Below, in pieces: positions 49,607 to 58,425 of a DNA stretch of 64,000 nt. Position numbers and translations under genes: made by a program. The stretch covers positions 434,001 through 498,000 of the forward strand of contig NZ_JBITTU010000002.1 of the NCBI RefSeq assembly GCF_044542075.1. Reading direction: 5' to 3'. Origin of the DNA: Leeuwenhoekiella sp044542075 (GTDB lineage Bacteria; Bacteroidota; Bacteroidia; Flavobacteriales; Flavobacteriaceae). The notes under the pieces were generated by a model, which was not told where the DNA came from, did not search any database, and saw only the letters and a list, made by a program, of their open reading frames with translations. How positions within the stretch are numbered: position 1 is the first letter of the stretch; each line of letters begins with the position of its first letter.

Positions 49607-49614
49607 TAGGTTTG
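49607..49614 (+). promoter_or_regulatory. Weak candidate -7 box TAGGTTTG upstream of the histidine kinase
   Basis: TAGGTTTG fits TAnnTTTG and lies 110 nt before the kinase ATG. No -33 element is evident. It would allow the kinase and regulator pair to be expressed independently of the upstream genes. Confidence 0.25.
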
Positions 49615-49724
49615 TTGAATTATATCTTTAATAGTCTTATTACAAGGTATTTAATTACTTTTAGTTTATTATTTACAATTAAATTTATCTAAATAAGTAG
49701 ATTAAGTCATAAAACGTAAACCTA

Positions 49725-50519
49725 ATGCAAGTTTTTGAGCAAGAGCAGTTTCGCGAGTCCTTTGAAGTACTTATTATTGTATGCTCTGCCGTTTTACTTA
49801 CACTTTTCATTTTGGTAATTATTCTATTTACATTATTTCAAAAACGAAAAATAAAACTCATAACCGATCGTAATAAAGCCGAATTACAATATCTAGAAGA
49901 AGTCGCGCGTACGCAGCTTGAAATACAAGAGATGACGTTAAAAAATGTAAGTTGGGAACTTCACGATAACATAGGACAATTACTTTCTGTAGCTAATCTT
50001 GAGCTTAACGTATTGCTCAAACAGCAGGAGCCAGAAGGGGTAGCAATTGTTTCAGAAATACAAAGTCTGGTAGCTAAATCATTACAAGAAATACGAGAAC
50101 TTTCACGTAGTCTCAACAAAGAAGTAATTAATCAACTAGGTATTATTAAAAGTACCGAGAATGAGCTTACGCGCCTTGAAAAGCTAGGTATTCTAAAAAC
50201 AAGTCTTGAAGTAAGTGGTGATTGCTGGGATTTACCGCAAGATGATAATCTTATACTTTTTAGAATTATACAGGAGTTTATGACAAATGTGATTAAACAC
50301 GCTAAGGCAGATAGCTTAAAGTTTATATTTAATTATTTACCGGGTGAATTGCATGTACAAGTATCAGATAATGGAGTAGGGTTTGATATAGACCAGGGGT
50401 ACTCAAGCTCGGGATTAGTAAATATGAAGAGCAGAGCAGCACTATTGAATGCACATTTCGATTTATTTTCTGAGAAAGGTGTTGGTACAATTCTTAATAT
50501 CAGATATCTACAAAAATAA
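49725..50519 (+). CDS. Sensor histidine kinase, NarX/DegS (HisKA_3) type
   Basis: This 264-residue protein has a single N-terminal membrane helix (about 14-38), a short coiled-coil-like linker and the HisKA_3 dimerization motif WELHDNIGQLL with the phospho-acceptor His80. An HATPase domain follows, with the N-box NVIKHAKAD and the G-box VSDNGVGFD and SGLVNMKSRA. No separate periplasmic sensor domain is present. Signal input must therefore come from the membrane segment or a partner, perhaps the upstream membrane protein. The cognate NarL-type regulator starts 60 nt downstream. Confidence 0.93.
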   Translation: MQVFEQEQFRESFEVLIIVCSAVLLTLFILVIILFTLFQKRKIKLITDRNKAELQYLEEVARTQLEIQEMTLKNVSWELHDNIGQLLSVANLELNVLLKQQEPEGVAIVSEIQSLVAKSLQEIRELSRSLNKEVINQLGIIKSTENELTRLEKLGILKTSLEVSGDCWDLPQDDNLILFRIIQEFMTNVIKHAKADSLKFIFNYLPGELHVQVSDNGVGFDIDQGYSSSGLVNMKSRAALLNAHFDLFSEKGVGTILNIRYLQK

Positions 50520-50579
50520 TATTCATTTTATTTCCTTAAATTTATAACTGACAATCTAATAAACCATATTCCTCAAATT

Positions 50580-51227
50580 ATGAAAGACTGTATAGTAGGA
50601 GTCGTAGATGACCATATACTTTTTGCTCAATCGCTTCAGGGGTTAATAAATAGTTTTGAAGGTTTTAGCGTGTCGTTTATGGCGCGTAATGGTAACGATC
50701 TTATAAACAAGTTAGATACTGCAACAGAGGATCCTGATATTATTTTACTCGACATTAATATGCCGGTGATGAATGGTTTTGAAACAATTAATTGGCTTAA
50801 TGAACATAAGCCTGATATTAAAACTATCGCTTTATCTATGGATGATGACGAGGAAACTATCATTAAAATGCTCAAAGCAGGGAGTAAAGGTTATTTGCTA
50901 AAAGACATACACCCAGATACATTAAATCATGCATTAACTGAAGTGGCTAAAAAGGGTCATTATTATACAGATAATGTTACTACAGCGCTTTTAAAAGGGT
51001 ATTCTAACAAGCAAAATGATGAAGAGCACGTAAATTTTTCTGAGCGCGAACTTGAATTTATGGTACTGGCCTGCTCAGATAAAACCTATAAAGAAATCGC
51101 CAGTGATATGTGCTTAAGTCCTAAAACCATAGATAATTATCGTGATACTTTATTTAAAAAATTAGAAGTACGCAGTAGGATAGGTCTTGTTTTGTATGCT
51201 TTAAAAAATAAAATCGCTAATAATTAA
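50580..51227 (+). CDS. NarL/LuxR-type response regulator
   Basis: This 215-residue protein has a receiver domain with acidic pocket DD (10-11), phospho-acceptor Asp58 in ILLDINMPVMNG and the conserved Lys in LLKDIH. A C-terminal LuxR-type helix-turn-helix (about 150-210, SERELEFMVLACSDKTYKEI) follows. It binds DNA when phosphorylated by the kinase encoded 60 nt upstream. The targets are unknown. The TAA stop lies inside a shared TTAA with the convergent ALDH gene. Confidence 0.94.
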   Translation: MKDCIVGVVDDHILFAQSLQGLINSFEGFSVSFMARNGNDLINKLDTATEDPDIILLDINMPVMNGFETINWLNEHKPDIKTIALSMDDDEETIIKMLKAGSKGYLLKDIHPDTLNHALTEVAKKGHYYTDNVTTALLKGYSNKQNDEEHVNFSERELEFMVLACSDKTYKEIASDMCLSPKTIDNYRDTLFKKLEVRSRIGLVLYALKNKIANN

Positions 51228-52654
51228 AGCCAGTTACTTAACTTTTTAATCCATTGGTATTTATCTTTATAGGGAGCATACCTAAACGGAATATCTAACC
51301 AGGTACCACGCGAAACAATTGATTTTTTATGCGAAAATGTTTCAAAAGATTTATACCCATGATAGGCTCCCATTCCGCTTTTACCTACACCGCCAAAAGG
51401 TAATCTGTCGTTTGTAAACTGAATGATTACATCATTTACAGCACCACCTCCAAAGGAATAAGTTGTTAATATAAAATCTATTAATTTCTTATTTTTTGAA
51501 AATATATAAAGCGCCAGCGGTTTTTCAAATTTTTCAATCCATTCGCCAAGTTCATTTGTACTTGAATAGCTAATTATTGGAAGTACAGGCCCAAAAATCT
51601 CATCTTGCATCGCCTTAGGCAGGTTCTGTAAATCTTGAGGACTTTTTGTTTTATGAAAGTCTAATACTGTAGGAGAGATAAACAAATCTGTTTTATCAAG
51701 ATGGCCACCGTACACAATACGGTCTTTATCTATCAGTTTTTCAAGACGGTCAAAATTAGATTCATTGATAATACGCGGGAAATCTGGTGATTCCTGTGTG
51801 TTTTGTCCGTAGGCACGTATTATTTCATCTTTTAGATAGGTTATGAATTCAGCTTTTATCGTTTTATTTACGAGTAGATAATCTGGCGCTATACATGTTT
51901 GACCGGCATTAACAAATTTTCCCCAGACTATACGTCTTGCAGCCAATTTTAAAGGAGTAGTCTCATCAACAATACAGGGGTTTTTACCGCCCAATTCTAG
52001 GGTGACAGGAGTAAGGTTTTTAGCTGCAGCCTCATAAACAATTTGACCCACTTTAGGACTTCCTGTAAAAAAGATATAGTCCCATTTGTGACTTAATAGT
52101 TTTTGAGATTGTTCAACACCACCTTGCACAACAGCTACATAATCGGGCTCAAAAACTTCAGATATTAGTTTAGCTACAAGTTTTGATGTACTTGGAGTAA
52201 GTTCACTGGGTTTTAAAGTAACAGTGTTTCCAGCAGCTATAGCCGCTATTAATGGAGCCATTATAAGTTGAAAAGGATAATTCCAGGGAGCGATTATAAG
52301 CACGGTGCCATATGGATCAAAAATTATTTTAGATCGAGAAGGAAAGTTGACTATCGTTGATCTAACGTATTTAGGCTTTACCCAAGTATTGAGCTTATCT
52401 AGTGCGCGTTTAATCTCACGCAATACAAGAATATATTCGGTAATTTGACTTTCAAATAAAGGCTTTTTAAAGTCTGAATAGAGTGCATCGCAAATTTCTA
52501 CCTCATATTTTAGTAGAACTTCCTTAAGCAATTGAAGTTTTTGGCGCCGCGTAGTTATAGAAAGAGTCGCTTTAGTTCTATAAAAAAGTAGCTGTGCTTT
52601 ATGAATTTCATCAATTTGCTCAACAGAGGTAGGGAACTCGGTTTTAGATATCAA
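51224..52654 (-). CDS. Aldehyde dehydrogenase, class 3-like
   Basis: This 476-residue protein has the ALDH motifs VTLELGGKNP (general base Glu) and NAGQTCIAP (catalytic Cys), the ILPIISY stretch, and the class 3-type C-terminus PFGGVGKSGMGAYHGYKSF. It oxidises aliphatic or aromatic aldehydes to acids with NAD(P). The start codon is TTG at 52654: an in-frame stop lies two codons upstream and the next Met is more than 120 residues in. It converges on the response-regulator gene with a 4-nt overlap. Confidence 0.93.
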   Translation of the reverse strand: MISKTEFPTSVEQIDEIHKAQLLFYRTKATLSITTRRQKLQLLKEVLLKYEVEICDALYSDFKKPLFESQITEYILVLREIKRALDKLNTWVKPKYVRSTIVNFPSRSKIIFDPYGTVLIIAPWNYPFQLIMAPLIAAIAAGNTVTLKPSELTPSTSKLVAKLISEVFEPDYVAVVQGGVEQSQKLLSHKWDYIFFTGSPKVGQIVYEAAAKNLTPVTLELGGKNPCIVDETTPLKLAARRIVWGKFVNAGQTCIAPDYLLVNKTIKAEFITYLKDEIIRAYGQNTQESPDFPRIINESNFDRLEKLIDKDRIVYGGHLDKTDLFISPTVLDFHKTKSPQDLQNLPKAMQDEIFGPVLPIISYSSTNELGEWIEKFEKPLALYIFSKNKKLIDFILTTYSFGGGAVNDVIIQFTNDRLPFGGVGKSGMGAYHGYKSFETFSHKKSIVSRGTWLDIPFRYAPYKDKYQWIKKLSNWL

Positions 52655-52726
52655 GAATTACGATTTAAAAGAGTTATTTAACTGAAAATACGAAATTCCT
52701 TATGAATTGGTTTTATTTTCTTTAAA

Positions 52727-52766
52727 GAGAAAAATCACTTCAAAATAAAGCTAATTACTTTGAAGT
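52727..52766 (-). terminator. Candidate terminator at the end of the DinB-like gene
   Basis: ACTTCAAA (52737-52744) pairs with TTTGAAGT (52759-52766). On the minus strand GATTTTTCTC follows. The stem includes the last codons of the gene. Confidence 0.45.
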
Positions 52767-53270
52767 TTTTAAAATACTTGTGGTTACCAGTAATTGTCCT
52801 AAATGCCGTTGACTGTGTTCTGCAGCGTGAAAAAGAAGACCCAGTAATGTTGATGGGAGTTCTTTGCGACCTACACCACGCTTTTGAAGCAAATCAACAT
52901 CCTTCAACGTACTAAAGTACAAGAAAGCCTCATCTAGTTTAATATGAAAAGTAGCTATAAGTTGTGCTGTGGTTGTGTCGTAATTTTTAATTCCTTCCTG
53001 TTTTAAGTAATCAAATTGTTGTTTAGATAACGTTTGTGCTTTTGAATAGGTGATCATTCGGTCTAATACACCTGTAATGTGTTGTAAATGAAATCCTACA
53101 CTTGCTCTACCGGCAGGCTTTTCCCAGAGATAAACATCTTCAAAATCTGTTAACCAATAGTCAAGGTCTTCTTGAGTTTGTTTTAATGCGTGTGCTGCAG
53201 GTTGCAAATAAGGAGGTATATTTTCTATGGGACCTCGCAGCCATACTTCAGGTTGCTGTATTTCTATCAT
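52755..53270 (-). CDS. DinB/YfiT-like family protein
   Basis: This 171-residue four-helix-bundle-like protein has spaced histidines: HLQHITGVLDRM in the second helix and LLFHAAEHSQRHLGQLL in the last. These correspond to the metal-binding triad of DinB/YfiT enzymes. Members are thiol or metal-dependent transferases of uncertain substrate. The start at 53270 (MIEIQQPEVWLRGP) matches relatives; an ATG at 53294 would overlap the upstream gene by 13 nt and adds unrelated residues. It follows the small Cys-rich lipoprotein gene by 11 nt, so both are probably one transcript. Confidence 0.85.
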   Translation of the reverse strand: MIEIQQPEVWLRGPIENIPPYLQPAAHALKQTQEDLDYWLTDFEDVYLWEKPAGRASVGFHLQHITGVLDRMITYSKAQTLSKQQFDYLKQEGIKNYDTTTAQLIATFHIKLDEAFLYFSTLKDVDLLQKRGVGRKELPSTLLGLLFHAAEHSQRHLGQLLVTTSILKTSK

Positions 53271-53281
53271 AAAATTTCTGT

Positions 53282-53668
53282 TTAACAGCCACATTCTCCA
53301 TAAATAGGAGTAGTAAACTTAGCACCGTCTGGCGCTAATACCGTAAGTACTCCCTCTTTATGGAATAATTCCTGATCTAACTGAACCTCTTGATCAATTT
53401 CAATTTTAATTTGATAATTCTTGGGGTCCTTATTATTAGGATCTACGGCTATTAGATTTCCGTTTACGTTTATCATACCAGGTTCTTCACCATATTTATC
53501 AATGTAGATAAACTTTTGTGTAGAAAAATCTGCTTCGCTCATCGCATAATAGCAGCTACAGCCTATAATTTGAGAAGGAAAATCTTCAATTTTTGAAAGT
53601 TCTAATTTTTTGTCTGCTGTGCAACTAAGAATACCTATCGAGATGCAAAATAATAAAAGTAAGCGCAT
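53282..53668 (-). CDS. Small Cys-rich lipoprotein of unknown function
   Basis: This 128-residue protein has a lipobox at Cys16 (IGILSC). Two further cysteine clusters stand out: GCSCYY about residue 37 and a C-terminal GECGC. The middle reads as beta-rich (INVNGNLIAVDPNN). The clusters could form disulfides or bind a metal. I do not recognise a named family. It is followed by the DinB-like gene after 11 nt. Confidence 0.7.
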   Translation of the reverse strand: MRLLLLFCISIGILSCTADKKLELSKIEDFPSQIIGCSCYYAMSEADFSTQKFIYIDKYGEEPGMINVNGNLIAVDPNNKDPKNYQIKIEIDQEVQLDQELFHKEGVLTVLAPDGAKFTTPIYGECGC

Positions 53669-53712
53669 AAATTAAACGGTTTTTCAGAATCTAAATTACG
53701 AAGAAAACTGTT

Positions 53713-56172
53713 CTAAAAACTGAGACCAAAAACAAAAGCTCCTTTTTGATTAGGACCATTAATAGAGCGCACATAATCAACACGTAAAAACTTTAACTTT
53801 CCAAAACCAAGGTTATCAACACCAATATTAAATTCAGTATAGGGTTTGTTTTCTTGGGTAATTAGTGAGTGTACACCAGTAACCAGATTTAAATTTAATG
53901 CTCGTATCCCCGGTATTTTACCTAAAATAAAACCTTTAAAATTATGTTCTACGTGTGCTTCAAAGAAGCTTTTGTTAGTACTATAATCATAATATGTAAG
54001 ATTATTAAAACCGCTCAAACGGTTATTTCTGTAGTTAATATTAGTTTGATTTCCATTAAAATGCTGATAATCTACAAAACTAATATCGTTTGCATCTAGA
54101 AAAGTACCTCCAGAAAAAGCGTACCCCAAATTACCTTTATTCCCAAGTGTGATTTCCTGGCGAATCTCTGCTTTTAATTCTGTAAAATTATAGCCAGCTT
54201 CGCTAGCAGCAAATGTTTGTTCTGCATTGAGTAATAAAGTAGGGTATTTAGAATCGTCTGTTTTAAATTTCCCATCAGGATAACTCATATATTTTTGATC
54301 AAAATTAATTACTGCCTGAATATTTACTTTCCCTAAACTGTGTGTTTGTATTGCAGCAGTATTAAAATCTTGGGGGCTTAGAGGATTATTTGATGTATAA
54401 CTAAATTTTTTATTGAAAAACGTTTGATCTGTAGTATTAAAAAGCGGCAAACGCTTCTCGTAACCGGCTTGAGCTATTAATTGAAAACCATTAAATAATT
54501 CTTGTGAAAAAGCTGCTCTGGCAAAATTTAGCTCATAGAATTTGGCGAAATTTTTCTTCCAAAAAAGAGTTGACAAGGTGTTGCCTATAGCGGTAATAGG
54601 CTCCTCTGCATTAAATTGCTGAATTTTTATACCACCTTCTAGAATTACTGTGGTTTTTTTTATGGGATCAAATCGTTTTGCAAACCTACCCGTAAATCGA
54701 AGGCGCTCATCATCAAGGCCATAATTTGCGTTTACGCTCAAGTTTGTTACAGATTTGTAATTGTCACTCCACGTAGAATACGTAAGACCTGTGGTCGCAT
54801 TAAAACCTTGTACAGTGTTAAAAGAAATACTAGGTAAAATTGCATCATAGCTTAGTCGCCACCTATCATAGGTGTTTTGATAACTGTATCCCATAAGCAC
54901 ATCTGTAAATTTAAATTTATTACGTGCGCTATCTACAGAATCTTTATATGGTTTTGAGTCGCGTATTTCTTGCAAGCTATCTTTTTTTGTGTAATCTGCA
55001 CGTTCTTCTAACGTAAGGGGAATGGGGCGTATTTGCTGCCAGAATGCACTGTCTTTTTTATTTGCTTCGGGCTTAAAACTTAGAACTTCATTTGAGAAGC
55101 TTTTGCGATCAAACTGAGGCTTAAAATCATAATTGCTGTACACCGCAGAAAACCTTCCGTTACCACCAAAACCAAATAACTTGAAGCTAAAGTCAATACT
55201 TTGAGAAATTTTAACCCAGAGTTTTTGTGTAGCATTATATTTAAAACTGTGTTTAAAAACTAAAGAATCTATAAAAGGTACTTGTATCGCAGCGCCACTT
55301 GTATTTAAATCTGCGCCATAGAGCTGCCAGTCATCTTCAACAATATAAATCACACCATCAAAAACACGATCGTTTTTTCGTTTGGGCGTTACCTGTATTT
55401 TATTAATAAGTTTGTCTCCTTCTTTAAATGTACCCACTAATTTGTAGGTATAGTAGCTAAAAGCATTGTCTGCAATAGGGGAAACTATTTGTGCTTGAAT
55501 TTCTAAGGTATTGCTATAAAATGAAAAATCTGCCTCCTGAGCACTATTAAAACTAAAGCCATTACTGTCTCCGCTAACTTTACTTGCTGTAATTACTTCT
55601 TTAAAATCATCAGGTTCCTGATACGCGATTTTAGATATGGTCTCACTTAAGTATACAATACCGGTGCGGGTAGAATCTAGACCGCCACCTAAATCACCCA
55701 GTTCCTGACCAAAAAATTTTTCAGGAGCATTTTCTACGCGCCATAATCCTCGCGAATAAAAATCTGCTGTATATGCTTTTTGTTTGCTTAGGGTTTGTGG
55801 CTTTTCCTTGAGAACTTCTTGTATAATACGATCTGCAGGATTTACTTTAGAATCTAAAATCACTTCGTCTAGTGAAGTAGTTTCCTCTTCTAAAACAGTA
55901 TTTAGTGTGAATGGAAAGTCTGTAATTGTAACTTCGACATCCTTAGTAGTATATCCTAAAAACTGAAAAGTTATTGTATGTGTTCCTGCCTTATCAAAAC
56001 TAAGGCTGTACTGGCCGTCACTATTTGTAGTCGTGCCGGTTGTTGCATTTTTTAAATAGATATTTACATAGGGCAAGGGCTCATTTTGCGCGTTAGTAAC
56101 GTTGCCCGTAATCTGACCTTGTACTTTAATGCAAATCAAAATAAAAATAGCGAAGAGTAACTTTTTTAGCAT
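53713..56172 (-). CDS. DUF5686 outer-membrane protein with carboxypeptidase-regulatory-like N-terminal domain
   Basis: The 819-residue protein has a signal peptide (ending IKVQGQ). A CarboxypepD_reg-like domain (about 20-105, TGTTTNSDGQYSLSFDKAG) is followed by a long region and a C-terminal beta-barrel with alternating hydrophobic strands, ending in GAFVFGLSF. This is the DUF5686 architecture common in Bacteroidota. It lacks the plug and TonB-box layout of SusC transporters, so it may be a barrel with a structural or assembly role. The function is unknown. It stands 45 bp upstream of the lipoprotein gene on the same strand. Confidence 0.88.
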   Translation of the reverse strand: MLKKLLFAIFILICIKVQGQITGNVTNAQNEPLPYVNIYLKNATTGTTTNSDGQYSLSFDKAGTHTITFQFLGYTTKDVEVTITDFPFTLNTVLEEETTSLDEVILDSKVNPADRIIQEVLKEKPQTLSKQKAYTADFYSRGLWRVENAPEKFFGQELGDLGGGLDSTRTGIVYLSETISKIAYQEPDDFKEVITASKVSGDSNGFSFNSAQEADFSFYSNTLEIQAQIVSPIADNAFSYYTYKLVGTFKEGDKLINKIQVTPKRKNDRVFDGVIYIVEDDWQLYGADLNTSGAAIQVPFIDSLVFKHSFKYNATQKLWVKISQSIDFSFKLFGFGGNGRFSAVYSNYDFKPQFDRKSFSNEVLSFKPEANKKDSAFWQQIRPIPLTLEERADYTKKDSLQEIRDSKPYKDSVDSARNKFKFTDVLMGYSYQNTYDRWRLSYDAILPSISFNTVQGFNATTGLTYSTWSDNYKSVTNLSVNANYGLDDERLRFTGRFAKRFDPIKKTTVILEGGIKIQQFNAEEPITAIGNTLSTLFWKKNFAKFYELNFARAAFSQELFNGFQLIAQAGYEKRLPLFNTTDQTFFNKKFSYTSNNPLSPQDFNTAAIQTHSLGKVNIQAVINFDQKYMSYPDGKFKTDDSKYPTLLLNAEQTFAASEAGYNFTELKAEIRQEITLGNKGNLGYAFSGGTFLDANDISFVDYQHFNGNQTNINYRNNRLSGFNNLTYYDYSTNKSFFEAHVEHNFKGFILGKIPGIRALNLNLVTGVHSLITQENKPYTEFNIGVDNLGFGKLKFLRVDYVRSINGPNQKGAFVFGLSF

Positions 56173-56220
56173 CTAGTAATATTTAATTTAAAAGACTTAA
56201 GTTACTCTATACCTGTTGCA

Positions 56221-56685
56221 TTAATTATTAAAAGCCTTTTTAATTTGCCCTAAACGTTTTTTAGAATCTCGATCTTTAATAACTTCTCGTTTGTCATATA
56301 ATTTTTTACCCTTAGCCAATGCGACCTGCATTTTGGCCAGTCCTCTTTCATTAATAAACAATCTAAGCGGAACAATAGTAAGACCGCTGTTTTTAACCTC
56401 TTTTAAAAGTTTATTAAGCTCGCGACGATTAAGTAATAGCTTGCGACTACTCTTAGGCTGATGGTTAAAATAGGTAGCGTGAGAATATTCTTGTATAGTC
56501 ATATTTATTACAAAAAGCTCATTACCTTCAAACTCGCAAAAACTTTCTGCGATAGATGCTTTTCCTTCTCGTATAGATTTAATCTCTGTACCCGCCAGTT
56601 TGATACCAGCTATATATTTATCAAGAATCTCATACTCAAAACGAGCCTTCTTGTTTTTAATATTGATTGTGTTTTCTTGTTTCAT
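56221..56685 (-). CDS. smpB: SsrA-binding protein SmpB
   Basis: This 154-residue protein has the SmpB signature: NKKARFEYEILDKYIAGI near the start, then GTEIKSIREGKASI and the C-terminal basic tail KGKKLYDKREVIKDRD. It delivers tmRNA to stalled ribosomes. The length is normal and the start is the only good ATG. A TAnnTTTG box ends 7 nt before it. No tmRNA gene is seen in the window. The upstream 82-bp gap is shared with a divergent lipoprotein gene. Confidence 0.97.
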   Translation of the reverse strand: MKQENTINIKNKKARFEYEILDKYIAGIKLAGTEIKSIREGKASIAESFCEFEGNELFVINMTIQEYSHATYFNHQPKSSRKLLLNRRELNKLLKEVKNSGLTIVPLRLFINERGLAKMQVALAKGKKLYDKREVIKDRDSKKRLGQIKKAFNN

Positions 56686-56692
56686 AAGATTG

Positions 56693-56700
56693 CAAAAGTA
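56693..56700 (-). promoter_or_regulatory. Candidate -7 box TACTTTTG for smpB
   Basis: Read on the minus strand, TACTTTTG matches TAnnTTTG and ends 7 nt before the smpB ATG, which implies a very short or absent 5' leader. No well-spaced -33 TTTG is visible. Confidence 0.4.
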
Positions 56701-56767
56701 CTAATTTATCAAATGAGCCGCTATTGCCTGTAATTACTTTAATTTTACAGCTCATAAATGCTAGATA

Positions 56768-57520
56768 ATGAAAAAAATTTTATTGCTTACGTTTCTTTTA
56801 GTTTGTTTAACAGGATGTAAAAAAGAAACTAAAAATCTTGATTCAAAAACCATTATAGCTCAGGCAATAGAACGTGCCGGTGGCTCAACTATTGATACAT
56901 CAACAATTGCATTTAACTTTAGAGATAAATTCTATCGTGCAAACCGTAATTACGGTAATTATAGTCTTGAGCGTTGTTCTGATGCAGCTTGTAAAGATAC
57001 TTTAGATCAATTAACAAATTCAGATTTTAACCGAATAGTAAATGGGAGATCTGTTGAAGTAGTAGATTCTTTAATAAGTAATCTTGCCGGAGGTGTAAAC
57101 TCAGTACATTATTTTTCGGTATTGCCTTACGGTTTAAATGCGGAAGCTGTAAAATCAAAAAAGATTGGAGAAGCTACTATTAAAGGAAAAACGTATTACA
57201 AGATTGAAGTGCAGTTTTCAGAAGCAGGCGGGGGTGAAGATTTTGAAGATAATTATATGTACTGGATAAATACTGAAAATTTTACTGTAGACTATTTAGC
57301 TTATAATTACCACGTAAACGAAGGCGGAACACGTTTTAGAGAGGCTTACAATAGTAGGGAAATAAATGGTATACGCTTTGTTGATTATAATAATTATGAG
57401 CCGGTAGAGCAGTTTCCGCCGTTAGAGAGTTTAGACAGTCTTTTTGAAAGTGGTAAACTAAATTTGTTATCTAAGATTGAATTAGAAAATATTACAGTAA
57501 CTACTTGCTCCAGCTGTTAA
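56768..57520 (+). CDS. DUF6503-like lipoprotein
   Basis: This 250-residue protein has a lipobox at Cys17 (LLVCLTGC). The body contains IIAQAIERAGGSTID and a GLNAEAVKSKKIGEATIKGK stretch, and resembles DUF6503 proteins of flavobacteria, which are sometimes wrongly named deoxyribose-phosphate aldolase. The assignment is from memory. It ends in a C-terminal Cys-Ser-Ser-Cys pair. The last 20 nt overlap the convergent SixA-like gene, so the CSSC codons lie in the shared segment. Confidence 0.75.
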   Translation: MKKILLLTFLLVCLTGCKKETKNLDSKTIIAQAIERAGGSTIDTSTIAFNFRDKFYRANRNYGNYSLERCSDAACKDTLDQLTNSDFNRIVNGRSVEVVDSLISNLAGGVNSVHYFSVLPYGLNAEAVKSKKIGEATIKGKTYYKIEVQFSEAGGGEDFEDNYMYWINTENFTVDYLAYNYHVNEGGTRFREAYNSREINGIRFVDYNNYEPVEQFPPLESLDSLFESGKLNLLSKIELENITVTTCSSC

Positions 57521-58043
57521 AATCTTTCAATTCGGCTTCTGCAACGCCATTTTTTACTTTTACAATATATAGATTCCCAAAAGTAGAATCGTCTATCTCA
57601 TTGTATTTTTGATCTCCTAAAACTGCGTTTACAAATGCTGGTATGGTATTGCTGTGTCCCACGACAAGCACATTTTTACCCACGTGATTACTCTTAAAAT
57701 TAGAATAGAAATCCTCAGAAGGTTCGTAAATCTTAACTTCTAATTTATTCTGTTTTGCAGTAGGCAAAGCAGTACTCTGGGTACGTTTAAAATTTGTACT
57801 ATAAACTGCATCAAAATCAACATCTTTTAATTGCTTAGCCCAGAATTTAGCTCGTGCTTTACCGGTAGCATTAAGTGGCGGATTATCACCGGCGTTAGGG
57901 CCACGTACCTTATCTGCGTGTCTTAAAAAATAATATGTTGCATCAGGGATGCTCACCGTATCAACACTTGCTATAGACTTTGATTTGTTATTACACCCAC
58001 AAATGGCGATTAATATAAATATGGAAAATAGGATCTTATGCAT
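57501..58043 (-). CDS. Histidine phosphatase family lipoprotein (SixA-like)
   Basis: This 180-residue protein has a lipobox at Cys17 (LIAICGC). The branch-1 histidine phosphatase fold has catalytic RHADK in YYFLRHADKVRG and a second histidine in VVGHSNTIPAF. The short length is close to SixA-type phosphohistidine phosphatases, but the lipid anchor suggests an extracytoplasmic substrate. It overlaps the convergent DUF6503-like gene by 20 nt. Confidence 0.86.
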   Translation of the reverse strand: MHKILFSIFILIAICGCNNKSKSIASVDTVSIPDATYYFLRHADKVRGPNAGDNPPLNATGKARAKFWAKQLKDVDFDAVYSTNFKRTQSTALPTAKQNKLEVKIYEPSEDFYSNFKSNHVGKNVLVVGHSNTIPAFVNAVLGDQKYNEIDDSTFGNLYIVKVKNGVAEAELKDFNSWSK

Positions 58044-58161
58044 TGCTTTTAATTTTAAGTAAAATTAACGCTTGCCATCTAAAGATTAGCGTTTTGTTGG
58101 GGTAAATAGTTTATACTTCGTGGTAATTTTAAATATTACTAATAATCAAATATCTAAAACT

Positions 58162-58347
58162 ATGAATAGCGATCAGATAGAAGGAAAGTGGAAACAAGTT
58201 AAAGGTAAATTTAAAGAGGAGTATGGTGATCTTACAGATGATGATACTACTCACGCAGAAGGAAAATTTGACCAAATGCTTGGGAAACTTCAAGAGAAAA
58301 CCGGAAAAACTAAAGAAGAGATTAAAGACTGGATAGATAAACAATAG
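58162..58347 (+). CDS. CsbD family small stress protein
   Basis: This 61-residue hydrophilic protein starts MNSDQIEGKWKQVKGKFKEE and has the CsbD pattern (GKFDQMLGKLQEKTGKTKEE). Members are stress-induced in many bacteria; the molecular role is unknown. The ATG at 58162 is preferred because an upstream start would add a non-family extension. A strong terminator follows 21 bp after the stop, so it is monocistronic. Confidence 0.9.
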   Translation: MNSDQIEGKWKQVKGKFKEEYGDLTDDDTTHAEGKFDQMLGKLQEKTGKTKEEIKDWIDKQ

Positions 58348-58368
58348 TTTATCTCTAAATTTAAATAG

Positions 58369-58397
58369 AAACCGTCAATTTATTTGACGGTTTTTTT
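58369..58397 (+). terminator. Rho-independent terminator of the csbD-like gene
   Basis: AAACCGTCAA (58369-58378) pairs perfectly with TTGACGGTTT (58384-58393) around a TTTAT loop and is followed by further Ts on the plus strand. Confidence 0.92.
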
Positions 58398-58425
58398 ATG
58401 CGCTAAACTGTAATTTTACAAACCT

